From an uncultured Pseudomonadales bacterium (GTDB taxonomy: Bacteria > Pseudomonadota > Gammaproteobacteria > Pseudomonadales > Porticoccaceae): a DNA stretch of 64,000 nucleotides. Both the position numbers and the translations under genes were made by a program. The stretch's first letter is position 1, and the number at the start of each line of letters is the position of its first letter. The stretch spans positions 186,001-250,000 of the forward strand of contig CALSSA010000006.1 of the NCBI GenBank assembly GCA_943788875.1, given 5' to 3'. The notes beneath the pieces were generated by a model. That model was not told the origin of the DNA, ran no database searches, and saw only the letters and a list, made by a program, of their open reading frames with translations. Positions 1 through 9,282 of the stretch are shown in pieces.

Positions 1-532
1 ACAGACCTTTACCAAAACCCGCTGGGTGCCGGAGTTGCATTTTATTGGCGGCTACCAGCAGTCCAAGCTTTATATCGATGCCCTTTGCAGCAGTATTCGC
101 AAGCATATTACTGAGCATGGTCAGCCCGATAAGCTGATGTTTTCCTACCATGGCACACCGCAAAAATACCTTAAAAAAGGCGATCCCTACCATTGCTTCT
201 GCCACCAGACCACCAGGCTGGTGCGCGAGCGCTTGGGTTGGGAGGAAGATCAGGTGATAACCACTTTTCAGTCGCGCTTTGGCCGTGAACCCTGGCTGCA
301 GCCCTATACGGATAAAACTCTGGAAGCCATGCCTACTGACGGCATCAAGCATGTGGCGGTGATTTGTCCGGGCTTTTCCTCTGACTGTCTCGAGACTATT
401 GAAGAGATCAATATGGAAGCACGGGAGAGCTTTATTGAGCATGGCGGCGCGGAGTTTCACTATATTCCCTGCTTGAATGATGATCCCGCCCACCTTAAGG
501 CGCTGGCGGGCGTGGTGAGCAAGTATCTTTAA
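1..532 (+). CDS. hemH: Ferrochelatase, C-terminal part (5' truncated by window edge)
   Basis: Ferrochelatase inserts Fe2+ into protoporphyrin IX in the last step of heme synthesis. The reading frame is already open at base 2, so the GTG at 26 is internal and not a start. About 176 C-terminal residues are present, roughly half of the usual 320-350. Visible family signatures are FSYHGTP, which carries the metal/porphyrin-site histidine, and the later GFSSDCLETIEEI segment with the conserved glutamate. The stop at 530-532 overlaps the end of the convergent sirtuin gene by 4 bases. Other heme genes (hemC, hemD, hemX, hemY) lie 35-39 kb away in this window. Confidence 0.93.
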   Translation, partial: QTFTKTRWVPELHFIGGYQQSKLYIDALCSSIRKHITEHGQPDKLMFSYHGTPQKYLKKGDPYHCFCHQTTRLVRERLGWEEDQVITTFQSRFGREPWLQPYTDKTLEAMPTDGIKHVAVICPGFSSDCLETIEEINMEARESFIEHGGAEFHYIPCLNDDPAHLKALAGVVSKYL

Positions 533-1407
533 CCCCGGATAACAAATCCGTCTTCAGCTAAACCACCCAACCAGCTTTGCAACACAGTTGAACATGAGCC
601 ACCCAACTTGGCGGTGGCCAGCTTATCTGCTCTGGTTTTGCCGTCATTTAACAGCAGTATCGGCTTACCTTGCTGCTGTGCCCAGAGGCAAAAGCGGTAG
701 CCCGAATACGTCATCAATGAAGAACCCACCACCAGCAAGCCTGCCGCGCTCTGCATGGCCTGCTCGGCTTGAAGTACTCGCTGTTTGGGAATTGAGTCGC
801 CATAAAACACAGCATCTGGCTTAACGATACCGCTGCAATGTTCGCAGTATGGAATCTGTACGCTGGAATAGTCCAAATGATCTATATCCGCATCACCATC
901 TGGGGCTATAGCCCCCGCTAGCACGGCATATTCAGGGTTTTTATTTTCCAACCAGGCCTGCAGCGGCCCCCGCGGAGACTGGATACCACATACCATGCAG
1001 GATAATGTATCGACGCGGCCATGAAGGTCTATAACATTGCGGCTGCCAGCGCGCTGATGCAGACCATCAACATTTTGTGTGACCAGACTGGAAATCACCC
1101 CCAGTTGCTCCAATTTCATCAGCGCCTGATGGGCACCGTTGGGCTGAGCCTCGACCATAAAGCGCCAGCCGACCATATTCCGCGACCAAAACCGCTGCCT
1201 TGAATGATGGTCTGCCATAAATTCCTGATGGGTCACTGGTTGCTTGCGCTGCCACTGACCCTGACTATCACGGTAGGTGGGCACACCAGATTCGGCACTG
1301 ACCCCTGCGCCGGTTAATACCAGCCAATCAGGGTAGCTTTGCAGCAGTGAAATAAAGCTGTCCAGAGGATATTCCTTCGCTATTGGTAATGCTGTATACG
1401 GATGCAT
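529..1407 (-). CDS. NAD-dependent protein deacylase, Sir2 family (SIRT4-like class II)
   Basis: Sirtuins remove acyl groups from protein lysines using NAD+. The 292-residue protein has the NAD-binding motif GAGVSAESGVPTYR at residues 33-46, TQNVDGLH at 110-117, the catalytic histidine H129 in DLHG, and a structural zinc site formed by C137/C140 and C188/C191. The spacing and a long insert between the two CxxC pairs resemble SIRT4/class II enzymes rather than E. coli CobB; this is from family knowledge and not a search. The gene is convergent with hemH and divergent from proA. The physiological substrate cannot be read from the sequence. Confidence 0.88.
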   Translation of the reverse strand: MHPYTALPIAKEYPLDSFISLLQSYPDWLVLTGAGVSAESGVPTYRDSQGQWQRKQPVTHQEFMADHHSRQRFWSRNMVGWRFMVEAQPNGAHQALMKLEQLGVISSLVTQNVDGLHQRAGSRNVIDLHGRVDTLSCMVCGIQSPRGPLQAWLENKNPEYAVLAGAIAPDGDADIDHLDYSSVQIPYCEHCSGIVKPDAVFYGDSIPKQRVLQAEQAMQSAAGLLVVGSSLMTYSGYRFCLWAQQQGKPILLLNDGKTRADKLATAKLGGSCSTVLQSWLGGLAEDGFVIRG

Positions 1408-1528
1408 TGCAGAAATTGACTGTATACCGTTGAAAATAGGGAATTATGCCCGCTCAGGCCGTATAATGACGCTTTTTTAGTCAATTGATAATTACTGATC
1501 AAGCGTTGCGGATAGTTAAGATTTATCT
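1408..1528. promoter_or_regulatory. Divergent promoter region sirtuin / proA
   Basis: This 121-base gap separates the divergent sirtuin and proA starts. A perfect TATAAT lies on the plus strand at 1462-1467, upstream of proA, but no convincing -35 box sits at 16-18 bases. An A/T-rich leader with no clear Shine-Dalgarno precedes the proA ATG at 1529. No other feature is visible. Confidence 0.4.
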
Positions 1529-2785
1529 ATGAATATTAAAGCCTATATGCAGGACCTTGGTATCGCGGCTCGAGAGTCCTCTCGAGTACTAGCCCGTGCC
1601 GGTACTGCGGTCAAAAACAATGCGCTGCTGGCCATTGCCACCAGACTCAACGATGGTCGCCACAATCTTTTGGCGGCCAATGCTGTGGATATGGAAAATG
1701 GCCGCAGCAATAATCTGGATGCAGCGCTGCTGGACCGTCTGGAACTGAATGATGAACGCATCGACGGTATGGTTGAAGGCCTTAATCAGGTTGCTGCACT
1801 GCAAGATCCTATCGGTGAAATTACTGATATGGGCTTCCGTCCCAGTGGCATTCAGCTGGGCAAAATGCGTGTGCCTTTGGGCGTCATTGGCATTATTTAT
1901 GAATCCCGCCCCAATGTGACCATCGATGCTGCCAGCCTGTGCCTTAAGTCTGGTAATGCGACTATTTTACGCGGTGGCAGTGAGGCAATTCTGTCGAATC
2001 AGGCTATTGCGGCCTGTATTGCGCAGGGTTTAGCCGATGCTGGCCTGCCTGAATCCGCTGTGCAGGTGATCAATACCACTGACCGCGCTGCAGTCGGTGA
2101 GCTGATTACCATGTCCGACTATGTGGATGTCATTGTGCCCCGCGGCGGCAAGGGCTTGATTGAGCGAGTCAGCAGCGATGCCCGTGTGCCTGTTATCAAA
2201 CATCTGGATGGCAACTGCCATGTATATGTTGACGATCGTGCTGACCTTAAGAAAGCACTGGCCATTGCCGACAATTCTAAGACCCATCGCTATGGCGTTT
2301 GCAACGCCATGGAGTCACTGCTGATTGCAGAGCCGGTGGCAGACAAATTTTTGCCTGAGCTGGCAAAAATTTATGCTGAGAAAAATGTTGAGCTGCGCGG
2401 TTGTGACAGGTCGCGAGGTATTCTCGAGACGATTGTTGAGGCCACTGAGGAGGACTGGGGCGAAGAGTACCTGGCGCCTGTACTGTCGATCAAAATTGTC
2501 TCTGGACTGGATGAGGCCATTGACCATATCAATAAATACAGTTCGCAACATACTGAATCTATTGTTACTGAGGATTTTAACCGTGGCCGACGCTTTATCG
2601 CCGAAATCGATTCCAGCTCCGTAATGATTAATGCTTCGACACGTTTTGCCGATGGTTTTGAATATGGTCTTGGTGCCGAGATTGGTATCTCTACCGATAA
2701 GATTCATGCTCGCGGCCCAGTGGGATTGGAAGGTCTGACCAGCCAGAAATGGGTGGTGTTTGGCGACGGGCAGATCCGGCAATAA
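1529..2785 (+). CDS. proA: Gamma-glutamyl phosphate reductase
   Basis: ProA is the second enzyme of proline biosynthesis: it reduces gamma-glutamyl phosphate with NADPH to glutamate-5-semialdehyde in the cytoplasm. The 418-residue length matches E. coli ProA (417). The protein has the aldehyde-dehydrogenase-superfamily layout with [16 protein letters not shown] and VPRGG motifs, and the catalytic cysteine region [13 protein letters not shown]. The gene starts the plus-strand run toward lipA. The stop is one base before the nadD ATG, so the two are probably co-transcribed. proB is not in the window. Confidence 0.96.
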   Translation: MNIKAYMQDLGIAARESSRVLARAGTAVKNNALLAIATRLNDGRHNLLAANAVDMENGRSNNLDAALLDRLELNDERIDGMVEGLNQVAALQDPIGEITDMGFRPSGIQLGKMRVPLGVIGIIYESRPNVTIDAASLCLKSGNATILRGGSEAILSNQAIAACIAQGLADAGLPESAVQVINTTDRAAVGELITMSDYVDVIVPRGGKGLIERVSSDARVPVIKHLDGNCHVYVDDRADLKKALAIADNSKTHRYGVCNAMESLLIAEPVADKFLPELAKIYAEKNVELRGCDRSRGILETIVEATEEDWGEEYLAPVLSIKIVSGLDEAIDHINKYSSQHTESIVTEDFNRGRRFIAEIDSSSVMINASTRFADGFEYGLGAEIGISTDKIHARGPVGLEGLTSQKWVVFGDGQIRQ

Positions 2786-2786
2786 C

Positions 2787-3419
2787 ATGGCAGTGGCTCT
2801 GTTCGGCGGCACATTTAATCCTATCCATACTGGTCATCTAAGGATTGCCACAGAGCTGGCCGAACTATTAAAGGTCGATACCTTAAGGTTAGTGCCCTGT
2901 GCCTTTCCGCCCCATCGTGGCGAACCTCAGGTAAGTGCAGAGCAACGACTAGCAATGCTGCGAGCCGCCACAGCCAGTCAGTCATTGCTGATTGCGGACG
3001 ATATGGAGTTACACAGGGCCGCACCCAGTTACAGCATTGATACAGTGACTCTGGTGCGCCAGCAGATGGGCGACACCCAGCCATTATTTTTATGTATTGG
3101 CATGGATGCGCTGCTAAAAATTAATACCTGGCAGCGTTGGCAGGAGCTGTTGCTGCACTGTCATATTGTGGTGTCGTCGAGACCCAATACTGAGCAGCCT
3201 GTATCTGGATCTGTAGCAGACTGGATTGCACAGCATCAGTGCGATGATTTAGGTACTATGCAGCAACGGCCCGCGGGCAACGTGCATTTTTGCGATTTGA
3301 CCATGCTGGATATTTCCTCTACTAGCATTCGCAAAAACATAGCACAGGGTAAAAGCATTAACTTTATGACTCCTGATACAGTGGTCGACTACATTCAACA
3401 ACATCATTTATATGAGTAA
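2787..3419 (+). CDS. nadD: Nicotinate-nucleotide adenylyltransferase
   Basis: NadD adenylylates nicotinate mononucleotide to deamido-NAD in NAD synthesis. I chose the ATG at 2787 (210 aa) over an upstream in-frame start inside proA, because the family begins directly with the nucleotidyltransferase motif. With this start, GGTFNPIHTGH lies at residues 7-17, including the HxGH motif at 14-17. A C-terminal ISSTSIRK motif completes the alpha/beta phosphodiesterase-superfamily signature. Only one base separates it from the proA stop. It is followed by rsfS, the usual gammaproteobacterial order. Confidence 0.95.
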   Translation: MAVALFGGTFNPIHTGHLRIATELAELLKVDTLRLVPCAFPPHRGEPQVSAEQRLAMLRAATASQSLLIADDMELHRAAPSYSIDTVTLVRQQMGDTQPLFLCIGMDALLKINTWQRWQELLLHCHIVVSSRPNTEQPVSGSVADWIAQHQCDDLGTMQQRPAGNVHFCDLTMLDISSTSIRKNIAQGKSINFMTPDTVVDYIQQHHLYE

Positions 3420-3428
3420 CCAATTGCC

Positions 3429-3818
3429 ATGACGCAACCTTTGAAAGATATAGCTATTAACGCCCTTGAAGAGATCAAAGCCACAGATATCATGGATATT
3501 GATGTGCGCGAACTCACTGGCATGATGGATACCATGATTGTCGCCAGCGGCAACTCCAATCGCCAGGTTAAGTCTCTTGCTAACGCTGTGGTGGTGGATG
3601 CCAAAGAGGCGGGCTACAGCCTAATTGGTGTTGAGGGTGATGATACCTGCGAATGGATACTGGTCGATTTTGGCGATGTGATTATTCATATTATGCTGCC
3701 AGCAACCCGCCAGTTTTATGATCTTGAGCGATTATGGACCATGCGCCCAGGCGATATGCCCGAGGGTGGCGCCGGTGAAAATGATGTAACACTAGGCGTT
3801 CCAGAGAACCAGCAGTAG
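3429..3818 (+). CDS. rsfS: Ribosome silencing factor RsfS
   Basis: RsfS binds ribosomal protein L14 on the large subunit and blocks subunit joining in starved or stationary cells. The 129-residue protein has the Oligomerisation/Iojap fold signatures: DIDVRELTGMMDTMIVASG near the N-terminus, then a GEDD-like VEGDDTCEWILVDFGDVIIHIM segment. The tail after DLERLW is longer and more acidic than in E. coli RsfS (105 aa), which is common in related genera. It lies 9 bases after nadD and 10 bases before rlmH, consistent with one operon. Confidence 0.94.
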   Translation: MTQPLKDIAINALEEIKATDIMDIDVRELTGMMDTMIVASGNSNRQVKSLANAVVVDAKEAGYSLIGVEGDDTCEWILVDFGDVIIHIMLPATRQFYDLERLWTMRPGDMPEGGAGENDVTLGVPENQQ

Positions 3819-3828
3819 TAAAACAGCA

Positions 3829-4299
3829 ATGAAACTTAAGCTATTGGCTGTTGGCACGCGCATGCCTGACTGGGTCGAAACCGGATGTAATGAATATGGC
3901 AAACGTATGCCACCGGAACTGCGGGTGCAGTCAATTGAGATACCGCTGGGCTCAAGGGGCAAGAACCAGCCTCCAGCAAAAGCTGTTGAGGCTGAGAGTC
4001 AGGGCCTTTTAAAAGCCATTGGTGAACATGATTTTGTCGTCGCTCTAGATGTACTGGGCAAGCCGATGAGCACTGAAAAGCTTGCACAGCAGCTGGGCAA
4101 CTGGCAAATGAATGGTCAGGATATCTGTCTGTTAGTGGGCGGGCCCGACGGTTTGTCACAGCAATGTCTGGCGCGGGCTAATATGCGCTGGTCACTGTCT
4201 GATCTAACATTGCCGCACCCGCTGGTGCGCATTGTGCTTATGGAACAGCTATACAGAGCATGGACGATTAATGCCAATCACCCTTATCATCGCAACTAG
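3829..4299 (+). CDS. rlmH: 23S rRNA pseudouridine-1915 N3-methyltransferase
   Basis: RlmH is a SPOUT-class methyltransferase that methylates pseudouridine 1915 in helix 69 of 23S rRNA on assembled ribosomes. The 156-residue length matches E. coli RlmH (155). The C-terminal trefoil-knot SAM site is visible as LLVGGPDGLSQ and the LTLPHPLVRIVLMEQLYRAWTI segment, ending in the family-typical YHRN. It is located between rsfS and mrdA, as in E. coli and Pseudomonas. Confidence 0.96.
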   Translation: MKLKLLAVGTRMPDWVETGCNEYGKRMPPELRVQSIEIPLGSRGKNQPPAKAVEAESQGLLKAIGEHDFVVALDVLGKPMSTEKLAQQLGNWQMNGQDICLLVGGPDGLSQQCLARANMRWSLSDLTLPHPLVRIVLMEQLYRAWTINANHPYHRN

Positions 4300-4316
4300 A
4301 TGACTGGATAACCTTA

Positions 4317-6182
4317 ATGATAGATAACGCTGCCTTTTCAGACCCCGCTAGAGACCGCAGAATTTTTACCGGCAGGTTATTAATTGCCGGGCTGCTGGCG
4401 ATTGTATTAACCTCCGCTGTTCTCTATCGCTACTTCGACTTGCAGGTTACCCAGCATCAGGACTTTGCCACCCATTCAGACAATAATCGCGTCCATGTCA
4501 GGCCAGCTGCCCCATCCAGAGGGCTTATCTACGACCGCAATGGCAAATTGCTGGCGGATAACCGCCCCTCCTACAGCCTCAGCATTATTCGCGAACGTTC
4601 GGTGAATCTAGAGCAGTTGTTACAGCAGATATCATCACTGATTGATATCTCAAGCGATGATATCGAGCGCTTTGAAAAGCGCCTAACACGGCGTAAACCC
4701 TATGAGCCCACGCCACTAAGGTTTAATCTCTCCGAGCAGGAACGGGGCATTCTGGCGGTTAACGGTTATCGCCTCGACGGTGCCGAAGTCACTGCTCGCT
4801 TGACCAGGTTTTATCCCAATGCAGAACTTTTCGCCCATGTTATTGGCTATGTTGGCCGCATTAACGAGCGCGAAAGTCAGCAGATAGATTCAGTGGCCTA
4901 CAGCGGCACCGACAGCATTGGCAAAATTGGCCTAGAGAAATATTACGAAGATCAATTGTTGGGTACTGTGGGTACCGAGCATGTGGAAACCAATGCTCGG
5001 GGCCGGGTTATGCGGATTTTGGAAAATGTCAGCCCGCTACCTGGCACCAATCTCACCGTGCATCTGGATAGCAACCTGCAAAGGGTTGCTCACAAAGCAT
5101 TTAAAGGTGACCGCGGTGCTTTGGTGGCCATCGACATTAAAACCGGGGGCATTCTCAGTATGGTCAGCGCCCCCAGCTATGACCCAAACCTGTTTGTCTC
5201 CGGCATCAGTCAGACCAATTACAACCAGCTGCTACATTCGCCAGACCGGCCATTGTTTGACCGCACCATCCGAGGCCAGTACCCACCGGGCTCAACAATC
5301 AAACCATTATTTGGTTTGATTGGGCTGCACAACAATAGTATCAGCATGGATTACAGTATTGAGGATCCGGGCTACTTCTTTATGGAGGGGATTGAGCGCC
5401 CTTGGCGCGATCACAACTCGAAACGTGGCGGACATGGCAAAGGCGTCGATCTGGCCAAAGCTATTATTGAGTCCTGCGATGTATTCTTTTACAAGATGAG
5501 CGTAAAAACCGGTATTGATCTGCTGTCGAGCTACAGTGAGATGTTTGGTCTAGGTAATCTTACCGGTATTGATATGCCCGGCGAACGTCCTGGCATTATG
5601 CCCTCGAGAGAGTGGAAACAAGGCGCGAGGCAAGAGGCCTGGTTTAATGGTGACACCATCAATGTCAGTATTGGTCAGGGCTTTATGCTCACCACGCCGC
5701 TGCAATTAGCGGTAATGTCTGCGCGCATAGCGTCACGGGGTAAAGTACTCCAGCCACAGCTAGTCAAATCTATCAATGGCACTGCCACCCAAGCGGTTGA
5801 ATCTCGAGAGCCCATTACTATAAATGATGAATACTGGGACTATGTGCACAGGGCCATGCGTGATGTGGTTCATGCACCAAGGGGCACGGCTAAGGGAATC
5901 AGTAGAGGGCTGGACTATGAGATCGCCGGCAAAACTGGTACCGCTCAGGTGATCAGCATCAGTGCAGAAGAGGAATATGACAGTTCCAAAATTGATAAGA
6001 GTCAATGGGATCACGCCCTGTTTGTTGCCTTTGCACCAGTGAATGACCCACAGATAGCCGTGGGGCTTATTGTCGAAAATGGTGAGCATGGCAGTTCTGC
6101 TGCTGCTCCAATTGCGCGTCTGGTCATCGATGAATATATGAAATCAAAAAGTAAACAAAGCCAAGTCATCGCGAATAAATAA
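4317..6182 (+). CDS. mrdA: Penicillin-binding protein 2, peptidoglycan transpeptidase of the elongasome
   Basis: PBP2 crosslinks peptidoglycan during lateral wall elongation and works with RodA. The 621-residue protein has a short cytoplasmic N-terminus, one membrane anchor (about residues 18-40), a dimerisation/pedestal domain and a transpeptidase domain. The active site shows S326xxK in PPGSTIKP, an SxD motif in ESCDVFF, and GKTGTAQV. The length is close to E. coli PBP2 (633). Partner rodA follows after 15 bases. Confidence 0.96.
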   Translation: MIDNAAFSDPARDRRIFTGRLLIAGLLAIVLTSAVLYRYFDLQVTQHQDFATHSDNNRVHVRPAAPSRGLIYDRNGKLLADNRPSYSLSIIRERSVNLEQLLQQISSLIDISSDDIERFEKRLTRRKPYEPTPLRFNLSEQERGILAVNGYRLDGAEVTARLTRFYPNAELFAHVIGYVGRINERESQQIDSVAYSGTDSIGKIGLEKYYEDQLLGTVGTEHVETNARGRVMRILENVSPLPGTNLTVHLDSNLQRVAHKAFKGDRGALVAIDIKTGGILSMVSAPSYDPNLFVSGISQTNYNQLLHSPDRPLFDRTIRGQYPPGSTIKPLFGLIGLHNNSISMDYSIEDPGYFFMEGIERPWRDHNSKRGGHGKGVDLAKAIIESCDVFFYKMSVKTGIDLLSSYSEMFGLGNLTGIDMPGERPGIMPSREWKQGARQEAWFNGDTINVSIGQGFMLTTPLQLAVMSARIASRGKVLQPQLVKSINGTATQAVESREPITINDEYWDYVHRAMRDVVHAPRGTAKGISRGLDYEIAGKTGTAQVISISAEEEYDSSKIDKSQWDHALFVAFAPVNDPQIAVGLIVENGEHGSSAAAPIARLVIDEYMKSKSKQSQVIANK

Positions 6183-6183
6183 T

Positions 6184-6191
6184 GGGGGGGG
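6184..6191 (+). promoter_or_regulatory. G8 homopolymer acting as ribosome binding site of rodA
   Basis: Eight consecutive G residues lie between the mrdA stop (6180-6182) and the rodA ATG at 6198, with six bases between the run and the ATG. It is the only purine-rich element in the gap, so it is the likely Shine-Dalgarno site. A homopolymer this long can change length by slippage. Confidence 0.45.
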
Positions 6192-6197
6192 TGTTAG

Positions 6198-7337
6198 ATG
6201 TATACAAATGATTTTGTTCGAGTTATGCAAAGCCCTGGGGGCGAGCGCCGCCGTGGTCGATCCATGCACATAGATATTCCCCTGCTAATGATTCTGATCG
6301 CACTGTGCATAGGCGGACTTATCGTGCTTTACAGCGCCAGTGGCCAGAGCCTGTTCTACGTTAAGCGTCAGGGACTATTTATGCTCACTGGATTTATCGC
6401 CATGATTGCAGTGGCCCAGTTTCCGGTGCGCTTCTGGGAGCGCTGGGCGGTGTTGATCTACTGTATCGGGCTGATCTCTCTGATCTTTGTTCTGTTTTTT
6501 GGGGTTGGTGCCAAGGGAGCTCAACGCTGGTTGGATCTGGGCTTCACGCGATTTCAACCGTCGGAGTTGATGAAGGTCGCTGTTCCTATGATGGTATCCG
6601 CCTATCTGGGCAAGCGTTATATCCCGCCTAAGTTTGGTCATATACTCGCAACGCTTGCCCTAATCTTTATGCCGGTCTTATTAATTGTTAAACAACCAGA
6701 TCTAGGCACAGCAATTCTTATTTTTGCCTCAGGTTGTTTTGCTTTATTTTTAGCTGGGCTGCGCAAGCGCTACCTCATCAGTGCCTTTTTAATGGCTCTG
6801 GCGGCGATACCCAGCCTGTGGTTTTTTGTCATGCGCGACTATCAGAAACAGCGCGTACTGACATTGCTGTCACCCGAGGAAGACAAGTTGGGCGCTGGTT
6901 GGAATATTATCCAGTCAACCACCGCCATCGGCTCCGGGGGATTAAATGGCAAGGGCTGGACTCTGGGTACTCAGTCGCAACTCAACTTTTTGCCGGAGAG
7001 CCATACAGATTTTATTATCGCGGTGCTGGCTGAGGAATTTGGCCTGATCGGAGTGCTCACACTCTGTACCGCCTACCTGCTGCTGATCGGCCGCTGCATG
7101 GTTATTGCGCTCAATTCTCAATCCCAGTTTGGCCGACTGATTGCCGGCAGCCTGACGCTGACATTTTTTATCTATGTTTTTGTAAATATGAGCATGGTAT
7201 CGGGGATACTGCCCGTAGTTGGTGTACCATTGCCATTAATTAGCTACGGAGGCACTGCAATTGTGACTCTCTTTCTCGGATTTGGTATTCTAATGGCCAT
7301 TAGCACCGAGCCCAAACGGATTAGGATTGAGCTTTGA
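6198..7337 (+). CDS. mrdB: Peptidoglycan glycosyltransferase RodA (SEDS family)
   Basis: RodA polymerises glycan strands from lipid II with PBP2 in the rod/elongation complex. The 379-residue protein is a polytopic membrane protein with about ten hydrophobic segments. SEDS motifs are visible: GAQRWLDLGFTRFQPSEL, KQPDLGTA, LPESHTDFI and the C-terminal GVPLPLISYGGTA. The N-terminus is about 20 residues longer than a start at MHIDIPLL (6264) would give; I keep ATG 6198 because the G-rich site lies six bases upstream. The stop overlaps the mltB start by 4 bases. Confidence 0.95.
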   Translation: MYTNDFVRVMQSPGGERRRGRSMHIDIPLLMILIALCIGGLIVLYSASGQSLFYVKRQGLFMLTGFIAMIAVAQFPVRFWERWAVLIYCIGLISLIFVLFFGVGAKGAQRWLDLGFTRFQPSELMKVAVPMMVSAYLGKRYIPPKFGHILATLALIFMPVLLIVKQPDLGTAILIFASGCFALFLAGLRKRYLISAFLMALAAIPSLWFFVMRDYQKQRVLTLLSPEEDKLGAGWNIIQSTTAIGSGGLNGKGWTLGTQSQLNFLPESHTDFIIAVLAEEFGLIGVLTLCTAYLLLIGRCMVIALNSQSQFGRLIAGSLTLTFFIYVFVNMSMVSGILPVVGVPLPLISYGGTAIVTLFLGFGILMAISTEPKRIRIEL

Positions 7338-8353
7338 AACGAACAATTAAATTCTTTATTGCAGCCTGGATCAGTCTGCTGCCAGCAATCTCTCTTGCAG
7401 ACTACTCAGAGCATCCAGAAGCTTCTGCCTTTGTCGATACCATGGTCAACAAGCATCAGTTTGATCGTCAGCAGGTTTTAGCTTGGCTGTCCTATGCTGA
7501 ACATCAGAAGTCTATTGTTAAAGCCATGAGTCGGCCTGCAGAAAAAGTAAAACCCTGGCATGAGTATCGCAAACACTTTATCTCGGACCTGCGCACTGAA
7601 CGCGGCCTGCAATTCTGGGCAGAAAACCAGCAGACATTAGAGCGCGCCGAAAAACAATTTGGTGTGGACCCTGCAATCATAGTCAGCATTATTGGTGTTG
7701 AAACCAATTATGGCCGCAACACAGGTAGCTACAAGGTAATTGATGCTTTGACCACTTTAGCGTTTGACTACTACAGCAGCATCGAAAAGCGTGAGTCGCG
7801 GAAAAAGTTTTTTACCATACAGCTGGAAAATCTATTCCTGCTGGCGCGGGAACAGGAGCAGGATCCTCTGAGCCTTAAAGGATCCTATGCCGGTGCCATG
7901 GGCTGGGGCCAGTTTATGCCCAATAGCTACCGCGACTATGCAGTGGACTTTGACGGCGACGGCTTTGCCGATATCTGGACCAACCCTACAGATGCCATAG
8001 GCAGTGTGGCCAACTACTTTATCAAACATGGCTGGAAAACGGGTCAGCCAGTGGCAGCCAGAGCTCATATTACTGGCAGTATTGATGAACAGCGTCTCAA
8101 TAAAATGAAGCGTCCTACCACGACCATTGCCGAGCTCAGTACCATGGGCTACAAGCCAGTTGAGACATTCGACCCCGAGGCCACAGCATTTCCGCTGCGT
8201 TTTAAGGCCAAATATGGTGATGAATACTGGTTGGGACTTTACAACTTCTATGTTATCGGTCGCTACAACCCGCGCACCAAATACGCGATGGCCGTCTACC
8301 AGCTCAGTGAAATCATTCGAAGCCGCCGCTGTGCCTCAACAACTGACTGCTAA
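7334..8353 (+). CDS. mltB: Membrane-bound lytic murein transglycosylase B type
   Basis: MltB-type enzymes cleave the MurNAc-GlcNAc bond with formation of 1,6-anhydroMurNAc. The 339-residue protein has a signal peptide (residues 1-22, ending ISLA) with no lipobox cysteine, so it is probably a soluble periplasmic form. The SLT_2 domain carries the catalytic glutamate E123 in GVETNYG, followed by GSYAGAMGWGQFMPNS and DFDGDG. It starts with TTG overlapping the rodA stop and overlaps the rlpA start. Its place beside rlpA and dacA matches Pseudomonas. Confidence 0.93.
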   Translation: MKRTIKFFIAAWISLLPAISLADYSEHPEASAFVDTMVNKHQFDRQQVLAWLSYAEHQKSIVKAMSRPAEKVKPWHEYRKHFISDLRTERGLQFWAENQQTLERAEKQFGVDPAIIVSIIGVETNYGRNTGSYKVIDALTTLAFDYYSSIEKRESRKKFFTIQLENLFLLAREQEQDPLSLKGSYAGAMGWGQFMPNSYRDYAVDFDGDGFADIWTNPTDAIGSVANYFIKHGWKTGQPVAARAHITGSIDEQRLNKMKRPTTTIAELSTMGYKPVETFDPEATAFPLRFKAKYGDEYWLGLYNFYVIGRYNPRTKYAMAVYQLSEIIRSRRCASTTDC

Positions 8354-9179
8354 ATTTGCCAAATACAGACTGCACCTTATTCTGCTAGGCAGTTTAAGTC
8401 TGGCCGGCTGTGGCTACACGCCAACTATGATTGAGCAGAAAGATAGCGCTGGCAAAAAAGTTGATACCAGAACCATTGTCGACCCAGTACCCAGAGTAGA
8501 GCCGATTACCAAAGCCGGTAATAAAAGCCCCTATCAGGTATTTGGCAAGACCTACTTTGTCATGCCCAGCAGTGAAAACTATCGTGAAACCGGCATCGCG
8601 TCCTGGTACGGCCGCAAGTTTCATGGCCGTCGTACATCCAACGGTGAGATATATGATATGTACGCCATGACGGCGGCCCATAAATCTCTGCCCATTCCCA
8701 CCTATGCCCGAGTGACAAGCACCGACAATAACCGTTCCATTATTGTGCGTATCAATGATCGCGGCCCCTTTCATGGCCCACGTATTATTGACCTTTCCTA
8801 TGTTGCAGCTCTAAAACTGGGCTTTGCGGATAAGGGCACCACTGAGGTACTAGTCGAAGCTATAGATCCCTCTGGCAAAAGCACAGCCAAGCCTGTAGCG
8901 ACAAAAGCTGAGGTCACAACTCCTGCCGAAAAGGAAAATAATTTACCCAGTCTGACCCAAGGCCGCTATTTGCAGGTCGGTGCCTTTGATAATGCAGATG
9001 CAGCTCGAACGCTGCAAAAGCAGGTCCGAACCCATACCTCTATGCCTATTCTGGTGCAGCAGAGAGATAGTCTGTTCAAAGTGTGGATCGGGCCAGTGGC
9101 GGACACAATGGAATTGCTGATGATTAAACGCATGCTTCAGCAATCCGCCAACATCTCTGGTTTTTTGGTCAAGCAATAG
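8331..9179 (+). CDS. rlpA: Septal ring lytic transglycosylase / lipoprotein RlpA
   Basis: RlpA is an outer-membrane lipoprotein; in Pseudomonas it cleaves denuded glycan strands at the septum. I chose GTG 8331, which overlaps mltB by 23 bases, because it puts a lipoprotein signal directly at the N-terminus with lipobox LAGC and lipidated C27. Longer in-frame starts would be inside mltB and would bury the signal. The double-psi beta-barrel domain follows (GIASWYGRKFHGRRTSNGE and VRINDRGPF). A C-terminal SPOR domain (YLQVGAFDNADAA to FKVWIGPV) targets denuded septal peptidoglycan. It is 282 residues long. Confidence 0.92.
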   Translation: MPQQLTAKFAKYRLHLILLGSLSLAGCGYTPTMIEQKDSAGKKVDTRTIVDPVPRVEPITKAGNKSPYQVFGKTYFVMPSSENYRETGIASWYGRKFHGRRTSNGEIYDMYAMTAAHKSLPIPTYARVTSTDNNRSIIVRINDRGPFHGPRIIDLSYVAALKLGFADKGTTEVLVEAIDPSGKSTAKPVATKAEVTTPAEKENNLPSLTQGRYLQVGAFDNADAARTLQKQVRTHTSMPILVQQRDSLFKVWIGPVADTMELLMIKRMLQQSANISGFLVKQ

Positions 9180-9207
9180 CTGCTATTTCATGTCACCGAC
9201 ATTGATG

Positions 9208-9231
9208 CCAGAGCGCGCATAAGCGCTCTGG
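9208..9231 (+). terminator. Strong hairpin between rlpA and dacA
   Basis: A perfect 9-bp stem, CCAGAGCGC/GCGCTCTGG, with a six-base loop follows the rlpA stop by 28 bases. No T-run follows it, so it is not a canonical intrinsic terminator. It may protect the 3' end, or separate the mrdA-rlpA transcript from dacA. Confidence 0.4.
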
Positions 9232-9282
9232 TGATGGTAAACTATCGGGCAAAATTCAACCCTGAGACCAGGTCTATTTAAT

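Noticed and set aside
26..532. Complete short ferrochelatase starting at GTG 26
   Set aside because: The frame is open to base 2 with family-like residues before the GTG, and the catalytic domain is half missing, so the gene is simply cut by the window edge.
8127..8330. Long N-terminal form of RlpA starting at 8127
   Set aside because: It is out-of-frame mltB coding sequence and would bury the lipoprotein signal, which starts cleanly at GTG 8331.
9208..9231. Standard intrinsic terminator after rlpA
   Set aside because: The stem is perfect but no T-run follows, so I list it only as a hairpin of uncertain role.
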